From: Actinomycetes bacterium
Lineage (GTDB): Bacteria; Actinomycetota; Acidimicrobiia; Acidimicrobiales; Bog-793
DNA: 50,027 bases
Reading direction: 5' to 3'
NCBI GenBank assembly: GCA_021838945.1
Contig: JAKCCH010000013.1
Location: forward strand, 1-50,027
A model generated the notes under the pieces. It was not told where the DNA came from and made no database searches. It saw only the letters and a program-made list of their open reading frames with translations. This document shows positions 49,947 through 50,027 of this stretch, in pieces. Every line of letters begins with the position of its first letter. The stretch's first letter is position 1. The position numbers and the translations under genes were made by a program.

Positions 49947-50027
49947 CTTGCGCCCGGTCGAGCGGATCGGCCGGAAGTGCCGTTCCTACGACCGGCAGTC
50001 GTGGCGAGGTGAGGAACACCCTCCCAC

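Overview
The window is GC-rich, densely coded chromosomal DNA from an actinobacterium, most likely an uncultured or little-studied lineage near the Acidimicrobiia. The placement is an inference. It rests on a BldD-type regulator, a mycothiol-synthase-like double GNAT protein, a split NAD(P) transhydrogenase, many apparently leaderless genes with a TANNNT box 6-10 bases before the start codon, and the housekeeping order rpsT-lepA-hrcA-dnaJ-rsmE...phoH-ybeY-hlyC-era. No rRNA, tRNA, CRISPR array, prophage or intact transposon was seen.

Layout. 1-1587: 5' part of a B12-dependent methylmalonyl-CoA mutase gene (minus strand), preceded by a structured RNA element resembling an ORF-less group II intron and a frame-broken gene fragment. 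1588-4621: pntAA-pntAB-pntB, proton-translocating transhydrogenase. 4608-7067: a membrane PIN-TRAM protein and a GH18 lipoprotein. 7186-12672: an 1828-residue kinase/AAA/TPR/GAF/GAF/GGDEF signalling protein. 12748-25482: translation, heat-shock and RNA-maturation genes (GNAT, S20, LepA, HrcA, DnaJ, RsmE, BldD-like regulator, HemW, small HTH protein, HIT protein, PhoH, YbeY, CNNM/CBS protein, Era). 25538-30559: an MTHFR-like protein, short tandem repeats, a 3-hydroxyisobutyrate-dehydrogenase-family enzyme, a DinG-type helicase, a PrmC-like methyltransferase and small membrane proteins. 30585-39225: a COG4280 membrane protein and a surface-glycan cluster (GT2, methyltransferase, YfhO-like protein, GT-C-like protein, sugar epimerase, sugar nucleotidyltransferase). 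39482-44091: an apparently solitary D12-class adenine methyltransferase, an S9 peptidase, an ArsR/monooxygenase pair and a DUF4232 lipoprotein. 44153-49946: the histidine-degradation operon hutH-hutU-hutF-hutI.

Three themes deserve attention. (1) A possible c-di-GMP circuit: the GGDEF protein lies near a BldD-like regulator that keeps the R-x-D-x8-R-x-x-D ligand motif and has two BldD-like operator sites 22 bp apart upstream of it. (2) Stop-start overlaps of the form NTGA occur thirteen times, with all four bases at N. In two cases (rsmE and the prmC-like gene) no ATG, GTG or TTG is available where the protein must start, which implies CTG initiation coupled to upstream termination. In two more (lepA and the adenine methyltransferase) the upstream partner is a 4- or 7-codon mini-ORF. 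(3) The RNA element abuts the start codon of the mutase gene and would form most of its 5' UTR. Starts not resolved from sequence are flagged in the entries.
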